From Oceanospirillaceae bacterium (GTDB taxonomy: Bacteria > Pseudomonadota > Gammaproteobacteria > Pseudomonadales > Balneatricaceae), in contig JABSQZ010000027.1 in NCBI GenBank assembly GCA_013215505.1, forward strand, positions 20,420 through 84,419: a stretch of 64,000 nt of DNA. Reading direction: 5' to 3'. Positions within the stretch are counted from its first letter, which is position 1; each line of letters opens with the position of its first letter. Of the stretch, positions 26,755 through 34,900 are shown piece by piece. The notes under the pieces are model-generated. The model was not told where the DNA came from. It made no database searches and saw nothing but the letters and a program-made list of their open reading frames with translations. The translations under genes were made by a program, and so were the position numbers.

Positions 26755-27825
26755 TTATTGCGTCTCAAGTTGTGCCAACTGCTGCCTGAGCCCGGCGGGC
26801 ATTTCTTGATACATATGCTCGAAAATAGAGGAGACAGCTTCAGTCTCAGTGGCCAGGTACTTTTCCACGCTGGCTTCAACAGCTTCGCTGCACTGTTGTT
26901 GGATGGACTCTAGCTGTTGCTCAGTAATTAACTGGTTTTCGACTAAAAAGGTTTTAAGCCGTGCCACTGGCTCCTCTTTCCAGGCCTGCTCGAGTTCGGC
27001 GGCATCGCGATAGCGGCTGGCATCATCGGCAGTAGTGTGGTCACCGAGGCGGTAGCAAATAGCTTCGATGAGATGCGGGCCGTTACCGGCGCGGGCGCTG
27101 TCAATGGCCTGCTGCAGTTTTAGGTGGCAGCCTATGATATCGTTACCATCCACTTGCTCGCCTTTAAAACCGCCGGCAATGGCTTTTTGCGCCAGCGTTT
27201 TACAGCCGGACTGCTTGCTTCTGGGTACTGATATCGCCCATTGATTGTTGATCACCACAAACACTATTGGCAGATTCCAAGTGCCTGCGGCGTTCAGCGA
27301 TTCATAAAAATCACCTTCAGAGGTGCCGCCATCGCCACAGACGACGACTGCTACTCGCGGTTGCTGGCGAAGTTTAAAAGCGTAGCCAATGCCGATGCTG
27401 TGGCAGCACTGGCTGGCAATAGGCACATTGTAGGGCAGATCCTGAGTATTTATGCTGAAGTTCATACCGCGAGAGTCACCGCCCCAATAGAGCAGTAATT
27501 CTTCCATTTTAGTGCCGCGAAGAATCAGTGTAGCGGCATCTCGGTATCCTGGAATAAACACATCTTCGGCGGCCATCGTATTGCCAATGGCGGTGCTGAT
27601 CGCCTCCTGACCCAGGCAGGATGCGTAAGTGCCTATACGGCCAGTGCGCTGTAAGGCAATGGCCTTAGTATCAAAAATACGCACCAGTAACATAGTGCGA
27701 TAAAACTCAATCAGGTCTTCATGGTTAATCCCCCTGGCCGCGAGCTGCTCTAAGCTAATATTCAACTGAGCACTGACGTTTAGGGATTGGGAATAACTAA
27801 TATCAAATTTAGCGACTGTTTCCAT
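26755..27825 (-). CDS. 2-oxoacid dehydrogenase E1 component, alpha subunit
   Basis: Thiamine-diphosphate-binding alpha subunit, 356 residues. The ThDP motif is GDGGTSEGDFYESLNAAGTWNLPIVFVVINN, which starts with GDG and ends with NN as expected. Other family features are TGRIGTYASCLGQEAISTAIG, FIPGYRDAATLILRG, and the YRLGDHTTADDASRYRD phosphorylation-loop region. I chose the ATG of METVAKF because GGGAG lies 5 nt upstream; an upstream ATG would add 16 hydrophobic residues. It is the first gene of E1a-E1b-E2 and should be transcribed as a unit ending at the terminator at 24.5 kb. Confidence 0.9.
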   Translation of the reverse strand: METVAKFDISYSQSLNVSAQLNISLEQLAARGINHEDLIEFYRTMLLVRIFDTKAIALQRTGRIGTYASCLGQEAISTAIGNTMAAEDVFIPGYRDAATLILRGTKMEELLLYWGGDSRGMNFSINTQDLPYNVPIASQCCHSIGIGYAFKLRQQPRVAVVVCGDGGTSEGDFYESLNAAGTWNLPIVFVVINNQWAISVPRSKQSGCKTLAQKAIAGGFKGEQVDGNDIIGCHLKLQQAIDSARAGNGPHLIEAICYRLGDHTTADDASRYRDAAELEQAWKEEPVARLKTFLVENQLITEQQLESIQQQCSEAVEASVEKYLATETEAVSSIFEHMYQEMPAGLRQQLAQLETQ

Positions 27826-28065
27826 CGTTAGCTCCCTATAAAGAGATAACACAACAATTAAGAGTGACGGCAACCTCTGGGGTTGCTGTTTTGGCTAATT
27901 GCCAGTAAATGACAGCGGCAAAATTCAGCTGTCATTATAACTATAGACGGTGATTGGCTTATTTGACTGATAAAGCGGTATTTAATTTAGATTAAGGTTG
28001 TCTGTTTGCGCAAGTAAGCTGATAACAACCGCAGTAGCAAAATCAAACTTGGCTGATGGATCGGC

Positions 28066-28503
28066 TTATTGCCTGGCTGCGTCTGCTAATAGCCGCAGTC
28101 CTTCAACCACTTGCTGCTGCTGAGTTGCGGATAGCTTATTTAATAGCCGCTGTAGCTTTTGCGTGTCCAGAACTGATGAATCCTGCAGCGCTTTTTCCCC
28201 CAGTACCGATAATCGATAGTGGGACTTGCGCTCATCTTCAGCATCGACGCTGACTACTAACATTTGCAGCGCCACTAAATTGTTCAGTGCCTCGGACATA
28301 GTCGAAGGTGCGACTTTTAAATGGGCAGCTAATGCCTTGTTATAGGTTAGTTGGCCATCGTATAAGTGCGCCAAAATGCTCATGTCGCGATTAGATAAGC
28401 CACTGGCACTGGATCTGGAGCTATTGTGTTCGCTGTGACAAGCAAAATATATTTTTGGGTAGTGCGCCTGGATTTGTATCACTAGATTGGTATCGATGTT
28501 CAT
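28066..28503 (-). CDS. MarR-family transcriptional regulator
   Basis: A 145-residue winged-helix regulator. The helix-turn-helix is LTYNKALAAHLKVAPSTMSEALNNLVALQMLVV, followed by the wing DAEDERKSHYRLSVLGEKAL. It is divergent from the SRPBCC gene, and a near-perfect palindrome lies 17 bp before its start, so autoregulation and control of the SRPBCC-exporter pair are likely. Unusually for the family, the N-terminal part holds a His/Cys-rich patch (YFACHSEHNSSRS). Its role at the dehydrogenase operon is also possible by proximity. Confidence 0.85.
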   Translation of the reverse strand: MNIDTNLVIQIQAHYPKIYFACHSEHNSSRSSASGLSNRDMSILAHLYDGQLTYNKALAAHLKVAPSTMSEALNNLVALQMLVVSVDAEDERKSHYRLSVLGEKALQDSSVLDTQKLQRLLNKLSATQQQQVVEGLRLLADAARQ

Positions 28504-28517
28504 TAAACTGCCTTTTT

Positions 28518-28535
28518 AGTTCGGTTAACCTAACA
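28518..28535. promoter_or_regulatory. Candidate MarR operator
   Basis: AGTTCGGTTAACCTAACA is centred on GGTTAACC with flanking arms that match except at three symmetric pairs. It sits in the 101-bp divergent region, 15 bp before the MarR start codon. Confidence 0.5.
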
Positions 28536-28604
28536 ATGGTTGTTTGATAAAGAGCAGATTATAAAATGAAAAACACTTTTAATGCGCTAAGTTAGGAAAC
28601 TAAG

Positions 28605-29099
28605 ATGAAGATTTTACTGATAATGATGGGGCTGCTATTAACCACCATCAGCCTGGTTCTGTTGATCGGCTGGTGGTTGCCGGTGAAACATAATGCCTCA
28701 AGAAGCACCTTGCTGGATGCAGATATTGAGCGAGTTTGGCAAAAGTTAATCAGCTATGAAAAAATGCCGCAATGGCGTTCAGAACTACTCAGTGTTGAAC
28801 AAACCGCTGCTCAAGTGTGGAAAGAAACCTCTAAAGAAGGTAAGAGTATTTCATTTGCCACTATTGAAGAGATACAGCAGCAGCGTTTAGTCAGAAAGAT
28901 AGTGGGTGAGCGGTTAATGTTTGGTGGCAGCTGGACTTTTGAGCTGTGCGTTGTAGGCGAGCAAACTAAATTAACCATCAGCGAAAACGGCGAAGTGTAT
29001 AATCCGTTGTTTCGTTTTGTGGCTAAATTTATCATTGGTCATCACCGCTCTATGGATAAGTATCTGCAACAGCTGTTATCATCATTGGCAGAAAAATGA
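28605..29099 (+). CDS. SRPBCC-fold protein
   Basis: A 164-residue protein with one N-terminal membrane segment (LLIMMGLLLTTISLVLLIGWWLP) followed by a START/SRPBCC-like lipid-binding fold: DADIERVWQKLISYEKMPQWRSELLSVEQ, KSISFATIEEIQQQRLVRKI, FGGSWTFEL and a C-terminal helix. Such folds bind hydrophobic ligands. It is 46 bp upstream of an ABC exporter of the MsbA type, so it may work on the same lipid-like substrate, but this is inference. Confidence 0.75.
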   Translation: MKILLIMMGLLLTTISLVLLIGWWLPVKHNASRSTLLDADIERVWQKLISYEKMPQWRSELLSVEQTAAQVWKETSKEGKSISFATIEEIQQQRLVRKIVGERLMFGGSWTFELCVVGEQTKLTISENGEVYNPLFRFVAKFIIGHHRSMDKYLQQLLSSLAEK

Positions 29100-29145
29100 T
29101 CAATTAAACAATCTTTGTTATTCAGTATCACGAGCAGATTAATCA

Positions 29146-30939
29146 ATGAGCCAGCAGCAAAACACTCCCCCAGAGAAAGCGCCTAAATATTCGGTCAAAA
29201 AATCAACCTTAACGATGTTGTTTTCTTTTGCCTTGCCCTACAGGAAGACCATGGCTTGCGCGATGCTGGCTTTAGTATTCACCGCCGCAGTCACATTATC
29301 CATCGGCCAGGGGCTGCGTTTGATGATCGACAATGGCTTTGTGGCCCAATCAAATAGTCAATTAAATCAAACGACTCTAGTGATATTGTCACTTACATTG
29401 TTAATGTCTGTTGGCACTTATATCCGCTTTTATTTAGTCTCTTGGTTGGGCGAGAGAGTCTGCGCCGATATCCGCAAGGCGGTGTTTGATCATCTGGTTG
29501 AGTTACACCCCAGTTATTTTGAGACCAATCTCAGTGGCGAGATAATGTCGCGGCTGACCACTGATACCACTTTACTACAGACCATCATCGGCTCTTCGAT
29601 GTCGATGGCACTGCGCAGCTTGCTTATGTTTATCGGTGCGCTGATTATGCTGCTATTAACTGATGCCTGGTTAACCATGGTGGTCTTTATTAGTGTGCCG
29701 GTAGTGCTGCTACCTATTCTTATCTTTGGCCGCAGAGTCAGGGAGCTCTCTAAGCGCACTCAAGATTCCGTGGCCAACGTCGGCACCTACGCCGGCGAGA
29801 TTATTCAACAGATTAAAACGGTGCAGAGCTATTCTCGCGAGGGCTATGAAAAAGAGGCGTTTGGCAGGGAAGTAGAGCACTCCTTTAACATTGGAAAATT
29901 ACGTATTAAACAGCGCGCACTGCTAATTGCCGCCGTGTTGCTGTTAGTTTTTTCAGCCGTCGCCAGCATGTTGTGGTTAGGTGGCAGTGCGGTCATTGCC
30001 GGAGAGATGAGCGCCGGACAACTGGGTGCCTTTGTCTTTTACTCTATCTTACTGGCCACTTCAGTGACGACTATTTCCCAGGTGTGGGGAGATTTACAGC
30101 GCGCTGCAGGTGCCAGCGACAGGTTGGTCGAGCTGCTACAAGTGCGCAGTGAGATTAGCTCAATAGCATCCACAGTCACAGATGTAAATGCTCTTGCGCC
30201 GGTGATCGCCTGCCAGAATATGCATTTCTATTATCCGTCAAGAAGTAACACGGCGGCGTTACAGGATATTAACTTTTCTATTCCCGCAGGACAAAGCGTC
30301 GCACTGGTGGGACCATCTGGTGCCGGAAAGTCCAGTCTGTTTGAGTTGATTCAGCGTTTTTATGATCCGCAGCAGGGCGCAGTCCTGTTTGACGGTGTCG
30401 ATGTTCGCGAACTGGATCATCACGCGCTGCGCGAGCAAATGGCGCTGGTACCGCAGCAGCCGGTGCTGTTTAGCAGTGATGTGCGCTACAACATCCGCTA
30501 CGGGCGACCGTCAGCCAGCGACGATGAAGTAACTGCCGCTGCAAAGGCAGCCAATGCGCACGACTTTATTATGCAGCTACCGGATGGCTACGATAGCTAT
30601 CTGGGCGAGAAGGGGGTGCGTTTAAGTGGTGGGCAGAAGCAGCGCATTGCAATCGCCAGAGCGATTCTGAAAAACCCGCGGATTCTGTTGTTAGATGAGG
30701 CGACCAGCGCCTTAGATGCGCAGAGCGAAGCGAAAGTACAACAGGCGCTAAACAGACTGATGCAGGGCCGCACTACGATCATCATCGCCCATAGACTGGC
30801 GACTATTCTAGACGTAGACAAAATCATGGTGCTTGATCAGGGGCGGATTATTGCCAGCGGTACCCATCAGCAACTGCTGACAAGCTGTGATCTCTACAGT
30901 CAACTGGCCAAGTTACAATTCAGAGACGTGCACGTCTAG
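29146..30939 (+). CDS. ABC exporter, fused membrane and ATPase half-transporter (MsbA/BmrA-like)
   Basis: A 597-residue half-transporter that should work as a homodimer to export a lipid or hydrophobic compound. Six transmembrane helices occupy residues about 25-300 (FALPYRKTMACAMLALVFTAAVTLSIG, LRSLLMFIGALIMLLLTDAWLTMVVFI, and others). The ATPase has Walker A GPSGAGKS (389-396), signature LSGGQKQRIAIARA, Walker B ILLLDEATSALD and switch IIAHR. The N-terminal 20 residues are soluble and charged. It follows the SRPBCC gene and is probably controlled by the divergent MarR. Confidence 0.93.
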   Translation: MSQQQNTPPEKAPKYSVKKSTLTMLFSFALPYRKTMACAMLALVFTAAVTLSIGQGLRLMIDNGFVAQSNSQLNQTTLVILSLTLLMSVGTYIRFYLVSWLGERVCADIRKAVFDHLVELHPSYFETNLSGEIMSRLTTDTTLLQTIIGSSMSMALRSLLMFIGALIMLLLTDAWLTMVVFISVPVVLLPILIFGRRVRELSKRTQDSVANVGTYAGEIIQQIKTVQSYSREGYEKEAFGREVEHSFNIGKLRIKQRALLIAAVLLLVFSAVASMLWLGGSAVIAGEMSAGQLGAFVFYSILLATSVTTISQVWGDLQRAAGASDRLVELLQVRSEISSIASTVTDVNALAPVIACQNMHFYYPSRSNTAALQDINFSIPAGQSVALVGPSGAGKSSLFELIQRFYDPQQGAVLFDGVDVRELDHHALREQMALVPQQPVLFSSDVRYNIRYGRPSASDDEVTAAAKAANAHDFIMQLPDGYDSYLGEKGVRLSGGQKQRIAIARAILKNPRILLLDEATSALDAQSEAKVQQALNRLMQGRTTIIIAHRLATILDVDKIMVLDQGRIIASGTHQQLLTSCDLYSQLAKLQFRDVHV

Positions 30940-31018
30940 TGACGAAAAAGATAAACCCGCTATTTGCAAAGCCACTTCCAGGCGATGTTATCTGTAACAG
31001 GCAAGTATAAAGGTAAGT

Positions 31019-31046
31019 GGAGCTTTGCCAGTTTGCGCAAAGCTCC
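31019..31046. other. Hairpin between convergent exporter and small membrane protein genes
   Basis: GGAGCTTTG and CAAAGCTCC form a perfect 9-bp stem with a 10-nt loop. No T-tract on either side. It may terminate transcription from both sides weakly. Confidence 0.5.
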
Positions 31047-31055
31047 ATAGCGGTA

Positions 31056-31187
31056 CTACTTATCAGGGTCCTGTTCTATCAGCGATTTCACTTTAAACCA
31101 ACCCCAAATCATCGCCGCGGCCATGCCAACTATCCCCAATAAACTGGGCCAAAGTGTCTCAAAAACGTATGGGTCAATTCCGAACAT
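31056..31187 (-). CDS. 43-residue small membrane protein
   Basis: The minus strand encodes MFGIDPYVFETLWPSLLGIV, then GMAAAMIWGWFKVKSLIEQD, then PDK. AGAGGAG stands 7 nt before the ATG, an excellent ribosome-binding site. One transmembrane helix (about residues 12-33) has an acidic-aromatic N-terminus and a charged cytoplasmic tail, the layout of small subunits or regulators of membrane complexes. An FNR-type box lies about 117 bp upstream. I do not recognise a named family; it might belong to a respiratory complex, but no such complex is encoded here. Confidence 0.7.
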   Translation of the reverse strand: MFGIDPYVFETLWPSLLGIVGMAAAMIWGWFKVKSLIEQDPDK

Positions 31188-31303
31188 AATGTACTCCTCT
31201 GTGTTAACTGACCCCAGAATACGCCTACTGTTGGATTGAAAAATTGATCTAACGCAAGTTTATATGGCTGAGTTTTAACCATTGCTGATAACTCGCAGAT
31301 CTA

Positions 31304-31317
31304 TTGATATAGATCAA
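31304..31317 (-). promoter_or_regulatory. Perfect FNR/ANR-type box
   Basis: TTGAT ATAG ATCAA is the exact FNR consensus (TTGAT-N4-ATCAA). It is 117 bp upstream of the 43-residue protein gene, between it and the end of the next gene, so oxygen- or redox-controlled expression of the small protein is likely. Confidence 0.75.
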
Positions 31318-31352
31318 TAAAAAGGCTGTTCAGGGCTGATGGAGACCGCGTT

Positions 31353-32006
31353 TTAATTGTGCTCAGCATGTGCTGAAGTACCTTTGGCCAATAAAAAATG
31401 ATGGGCCTGATGATGCGATCCAGTGGCCATTACTCCGTAAAACCCCAGCGCTTTTAATGTTTGTAACTCTGCGGGATTATCAGCCGTCATCTGTAATACC
31501 ACACCGCGGGTGATGTTTTGTACATTGGAATGCCATGGGGTGGTTGCGGCAATCTCAACCATATGTGCCGACACCATAGTTTGGATAGAGGCAACAGTGT
31601 CGCCAGTGCCTTCAATGGTAAAAATCACTTTATTGTCTGAGTACTGGTGAGTGACTTTGCTTTGCAAGGTCACTTGATGCATATCGACTAAATGCGCTTG
31701 CAGAGCGGCTATATCGACTTTGGACCAATCTGTAGTGGGGTCGTTTTGCAGTAGCTGTACTATTTCGGCGATGGTGGCAAAGGCGCCTTGTCCGGCTTGG
31801 GTAGGTTGGCGAATAACTGCCTGATTAACTACCATGGAATTTTGCTGTAGGTGGCTGCTGTGTTGCTCAGTAGCGGTTTGTGCAGCGAGGCTGGTACTGG
31901 CCAATAACAGTGCTAGGTGACTTGTCAGTGTCAATCGGCTAAATAGACCTATGTTACGCTTAAACCGCTGAGCGGTTTGATTTGATGGTGCAGTCGAGTG
32001 AGTCAT
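31353..32006 (-). CDS. Hypothetical exported protein, His-rich
   Basis: A 217-residue protein with a probable signal (RLTLTSHLALLLASTSLAA) preceded by an unusually long charged leader of about 25 residues. I recognise no family. The mature part has HSSHLQQNSMVVNQAVIRQP, AFATIAEIVQLLQNDPTTDWSKVDIAALQAHLVDMHQVT, GVVLQMTADNP and ends GSHHQAHHFLLAKGTSAHAEHN. The histidine clusters at both ends suggest metal binding. It is divergent from a Crp/Fnr regulator with an FNR-like box between them, so the pair is likely co-regulated. Confidence 0.6.
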   Translation of the reverse strand: MTHSTAPSNQTAQRFKRNIGLFSRLTLTSHLALLLASTSLAAQTATEQHSSHLQQNSMVVNQAVIRQPTQAGQGAFATIAEIVQLLQNDPTTDWSKVDIAALQAHLVDMHQVTLQSKVTHQYSDNKVIFTIEGTGDTVASIQTMVSAHMVEIAATTPWHSNVQNITRGVVLQMTADNPAELQTLKALGFYGVMATGSHHQAHHFLLAKGTSAHAEHN

Positions 32007-32075
32007 TTGCTGTGCTCTCTAATTTGAAAAAGAAAAAGGTTGGCAAAAAAGGTTAGCACTGCCGCTGCTTATCTA

Positions 32076-32096
32076 ATATGATTTGAATCATATCAA
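32076..32096. promoter_or_regulatory. FNR-like box within a palindrome, divergent promoter region
   Basis: ATATGATT TG AATCATAT is a perfect 18-bp palindrome (32076-32093). Overlapping it, TTGAATCATATCAA (32083-32096) resembles an FNR box. It lies between the exported His-rich protein gene and the Crp/Fnr gene, 50-70 bp from each start. Confidence 0.55.
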
Positions 32097-32145
32097 TTAT
32101 ATTTATACCGTTATCTAAGTTGTTTGATTGCTATTGTGAGGTTTT

Positions 32146-32736
32146 ATGTATCCCCGTCCTTTTGATCAAGTGCCCGCGGCTCAATGCCGACAGCATCCGT
32201 TGCAAAAAGGCCAAAAACTGTTTAGCCAGGGTGGAACAACTGCTGGCTTGTTCTATATAAACACCGGGAATGTTGAGCTGATCAGGCACACACAAGAGGG
32301 CGTTTTGATTGTCAATCACCGTGCTACAGCAGGCACACTATTTGCCGAGGCCTCACTGTTTTGCCGGCACTATCACTGCTATGCCATAGCAACGACTGAT
32401 ACTTTAGTCACTGAATTTGATCGCGGCTACCTGCTGGCTCAATTTCAGCTAAATCCGCAGTTTGCCATGACGCTGGCGCAACAGTTCGCCCAGCAAATTC
32501 AGACATCCCGCAGGCTCAGAGAAATTCTGGCGATCAAAGGCGCGACTGATCGCACTTTAGTGGCAATTCATGAAGGAATGTTAAACAGTCATTTAAAATC
32601 ATTTGCCGCTCAAATTGGCCTGACCCATGAGGCGCTTTATCGGGCGTTGAAGGCATTGGTAGAGCAGGGGAAATTGCATAAAGTGGGCAGAGGTGAGTAT
32701 TGTATAAAAAAGTTGGAAGTCGGAAGTCTGAAGTAG
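32146..32736 (+). CDS. Crp/Fnr-family transcriptional regulator without an Fe-S cysteine cluster
   Basis: A 196-residue regulator with a cyclic-nucleotide-binding-like beta barrel (KGQKLFSQGGTTAGLFYINTGNVELIRHTQEG, GTLFAEASLF) and a C-terminal Crp helix-turn-helix (LKSFAAQIGLTHEALYRALKALVEQGKLHKVGRGEY). The N-terminal FNR cysteine cluster is absent, so it does not sense oxygen by Fe-S. The cAMP-binding residues of CRP are not evident either. The last seven residues (KLEVGSLK region) and the stop codon lie inside a heptamer repeat array that begins in the reading frame. It may control the neighbouring His-rich exported protein. Confidence 0.85.
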   Translation: MYPRPFDQVPAAQCRQHPLQKGQKLFSQGGTTAGLFYINTGNVELIRHTQEGVLIVNHRATAGTLFAEASLFCRHYHCYAIATTDTLVTEFDRGYLLAQFQLNPQFAMTLAQQFAQQIQTSRRLREILAIKGATDRTLVAIHEGMLNSHLKSFAAQIGLTHEALYRALKALVEQGKLHKVGRGEYCIKKLEVGSLK

Positions 32737-32795
32737 GGAGTAGCGAGTTGGAAGTTGGAAGTTGGAAGTTGGAAGTTGGAAGTTGGAAGTTGGAA
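32712..32795 (+). repeat. Heptamer tandem array (GTTGGAA and variants), 12 units
   Basis: Units in order: GTTGGAA, GTCGGAA, GTCTGAA, GTAGGGA, GTAGCGA, then seven perfect GTTGGAA. The first units encode the end of the Crp/Fnr protein and its TAG stop. GTAGCGA is the unit that forms the CTACTCG arrays elsewhere, so both unit types belong to one family. Confidence 0.97.
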
Positions 32796-32856
32796 GGTGC
32801 GGGAAAATTGCTGGGTTTGGTAACTGGCGGATTGTATTGGGGTTCTGCTCAAAGAG

Positions 32857-32886
32857 TGCCCGCTGGTGATAGCGGGCATTATTTTT
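32857..32886 (+). terminator. Rho-independent terminator after the Crp/Fnr gene and array
   Basis: TGCCCGCT, loop GGTGAT, AGCGGGCA, followed by TTATTTTT. Confidence 0.82.
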
Positions 32887-32946
32887 GGATGTAAGGCTTA
32901 GGTTGCTTTCATTCCTAGTGTTGTTTTAGAGATTATAGGTATTCAA

Positions 32947-34218
32947 TCAATAGCGTTTTAGCACTATAGCGGCATTCACTCCACCAAAGCCAAAGCCATT
33001 ACATAAAACATGAGTGACTTGTGCTTTTCTTGCCCGTAGCGGAATTAAATCCAGATCGGACATAGACTCATCGACTGTGTTTAAATTCAATGTGGCGGGT
33101 AGTCTATTGCTCATGATTGCCTGTGCACTAAAGATAGATTCAACGCCTCCCGCCGCGCCTAATAAGTGGCCGGTGGCCGATTTTGTCGCTGAAATAGGGA
33201 CCTTGGGTAAATGCTCGCCAAATACCCGGCGCAGCGCGTTGATCTCGCCTTTATCTCCTACAGGCGTTGAAGTTGCGTGGGCGTTAACGTAACCAATATC
33301 ACTGGGTTGCAGCTCAGCCATTGTCAGTGCGCTCTGTATGGCCCTCGCTGCCCCCTCGCCATTCTCCGGGCCCGATGTTAAATGGTAGGCATCGGCACTG
33401 GTACCGTATCCTACTATTTCGACCAGGGGAGTGGCGTTGCGTGCCAGGGCGTGCTCTAAGGTTTCGATGACCACTAAACCTGCACCTTCCCCCATGACAA
33501 AGCCGTCTCTATTTTGATCAAAGGGGCGAGAAGCATTGGCCGGTGCTTCATTGCGAGTAGACAACGCTTTTAATGCGCCAAAGCCCACAAGTGAAAGTGG
33601 ATCAATACAAGCTTCAGTGCCACCCGCTAAAGCAATTTTTGCCTCGCCGCTGCGTATTAAGCGCATAGCATCACCGATCGCTTGAATACCTGCGGCGCAG
33701 GCAGTGACAGGTGTACCTATAGGCCCTTTAAATCCATACTTTATCGACACATTGCCGGCGGCTAAGTTGGCTAAAAAAGCCGGCACTGTAAATGCTGATA
33801 AACGTCGAGCGCCTCGTTGCTCTAACACGGCCTGGGCATGGGTGATAGTGGGAAGACCGCCAATGCCGGTCGCTATAATGGTTGCAGTGGCGTTTTTCTC
33901 CTCCTCGGTGCTGGGGTGCCAGTTAGCTTGAGCCAACGCTTCTCTTGCTGCAACCAATGCATAGAGGGTGAACAGATCGATGCGTTTTCGCTCTTTTACA
34001 GATAAGTAATCAGATTCATTCAGTCCGTTGTCTTGCTCTAAGTGGCTGGGGACTTGCCCGGCGATTTGCGTTTTTAAATCATCTGCCAGCTCACTTTTAA
34101 TCCGACGAATACCAGACTCGCCATTAATCAGGCGTTGCCATACAGATTCCACTCCAACGCCTAAGGGTGTCACTAAACCCATTCCAGTAATAACTATGCG
34201 CTGTGTATCGGTTTTCAT
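32947..34218 (-). CDS. fabF: Beta-ketoacyl-ACP synthase II (FabF-like)
   Basis: Condensing enzyme of fatty acid synthesis. The Cys-His-His triad is visible: GTPVTACAAGIQAIG (Cys about 174), VNAHATSTPVGD, and TKSATGHLLGAAG, followed by GFGFGGVNAAIVL at the end. Length 423 is slightly above the usual 412. CAGGAG lies before the ATG. This is an isolated copy with no acpP or fabG beside it, and it is divergent from a TetR regulator. It is therefore more likely an accessory synthase under specific control than the housekeeping FabF. Confidence 0.93.
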   Translation of the reverse strand: MKTDTQRIVITGMGLVTPLGVGVESVWQRLINGESGIRRIKSELADDLKTQIAGQVPSHLEQDNGLNESDYLSVKERKRIDLFTLYALVAAREALAQANWHPSTEEEKNATATIIATGIGGLPTITHAQAVLEQRGARRLSAFTVPAFLANLAAGNVSIKYGFKGPIGTPVTACAAGIQAIGDAMRLIRSGEAKIALAGGTEACIDPLSLVGFGALKALSTRNEAPANASRPFDQNRDGFVMGEGAGLVVIETLEHALARNATPLVEIVGYGTSADAYHLTSGPENGEGAARAIQSALTMAELQPSDIGYVNAHATSTPVGDKGEINALRRVFGEHLPKVPISATKSATGHLLGAAGGVESIFSAQAIMSNRLPATLNLNTVDESMSDLDLIPLRARKAQVTHVLCNGFGFGGVNAAIVLKRY

Positions 34219-34264
34219 AAGTAACTCCTGTGCTGAAAAATCAGGATACTAAACGTCAAATAAG

Positions 34265-34282
34265 ATATGATAAAGGTCATAT
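34265..34282. promoter_or_regulatory. Candidate TetR operator
   Basis: ATATGA-N6-TCATAT, a perfect 6-bp inverted repeat in the 85-bp region between the divergent fabF and tetR genes. Confidence 0.55.
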
Positions 34283-34303
34283 TAAAATAAAAATGACATT
34301 CAA

Positions 34304-34879
34304 ATGCCCTATTCTAAACAACACAAGCAACAAACCCGTGAAAAAATTTTACACAGTGCCTTTAACTTGTTTACCGCTAAAGGCTTTGATGGGGTTACGG
34401 TTAATCAGCTGATGCAGAGCTGCAAACTGACCAGAGGCGCTTTCTATGCACACTTTACCAGCAAGGCAGACTTATACTCTGAGGTGATCAAGCATTCTGC
34501 CAGCAGCAGTAAACTGGCTGAGCTAAAGCCTGATGATGTGACGGATAAGCAGTGGTTGGGAGAATTACTCGATGGTTACTTAAGTATCGAACACGTTAAC
34601 GGCACGACGCCATGCCCGCTGGCTTTTTTGGCCACAGATATTGTCACTCGTGATATAGGCGCCAGGCTCGCCTATGCGAATGCCTACCAAGGAATGAACC
34701 AGGCGGTTATTAATTTTGCCAACTCTTATACAGAATGTGATCCCCGGCAGGTTCTGGCATTAACCGCTATGATCATTGGCGCGGTCGCCATCGCCCGAAC
34801 GATGGATGATCAACAGGCGATTATCAGCTTATTGAACGCTTGTCGAAGTGAGGCAGGACTTAAGTTGGGTGGGATTTGA
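34304..34879 (+). CDS. TetR/AcrR-family transcriptional regulator
   Basis: A 191-residue repressor. The N-terminal helix-turn-helix reads KQQTREKILHSAFNLFTAKGFDGVTVNQLMQSCKLTRGAFYAHFTSKADLY; the rest is an all-helical ligand domain. It is divergent from fabF with a palindrome between them, so it probably represses fabF and itself in response to an acyl or hydrophobic ligand. The ligand cannot be deduced. Confidence 0.9.
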   Translation: MPYSKQHKQQTREKILHSAFNLFTAKGFDGVTVNQLMQSCKLTRGAFYAHFTSKADLYSEVIKHSASSSKLAELKPDDVTDKQWLGELLDGYLSIEHVNGTTPCPLAFLATDIVTRDIGARLAYANAYQGMNQAVINFANSYTECDPRQVLALTAMIIGAVAIARTMDDQQAIISLLNACRSEAGLKLGGI

Positions 34880-34900
34880 TTGGCTTTAAAAGAAAGTGAA

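Noticed and set aside
24554..32795. Array units as CsrA/RsmA-binding sponges because GTTGGAA contains GGA
   Set aside because: Other unit types of the same family (GTAGCGA, GTCGTGA, GTGTGAG) lack GGA, so this does not explain the family as a whole.
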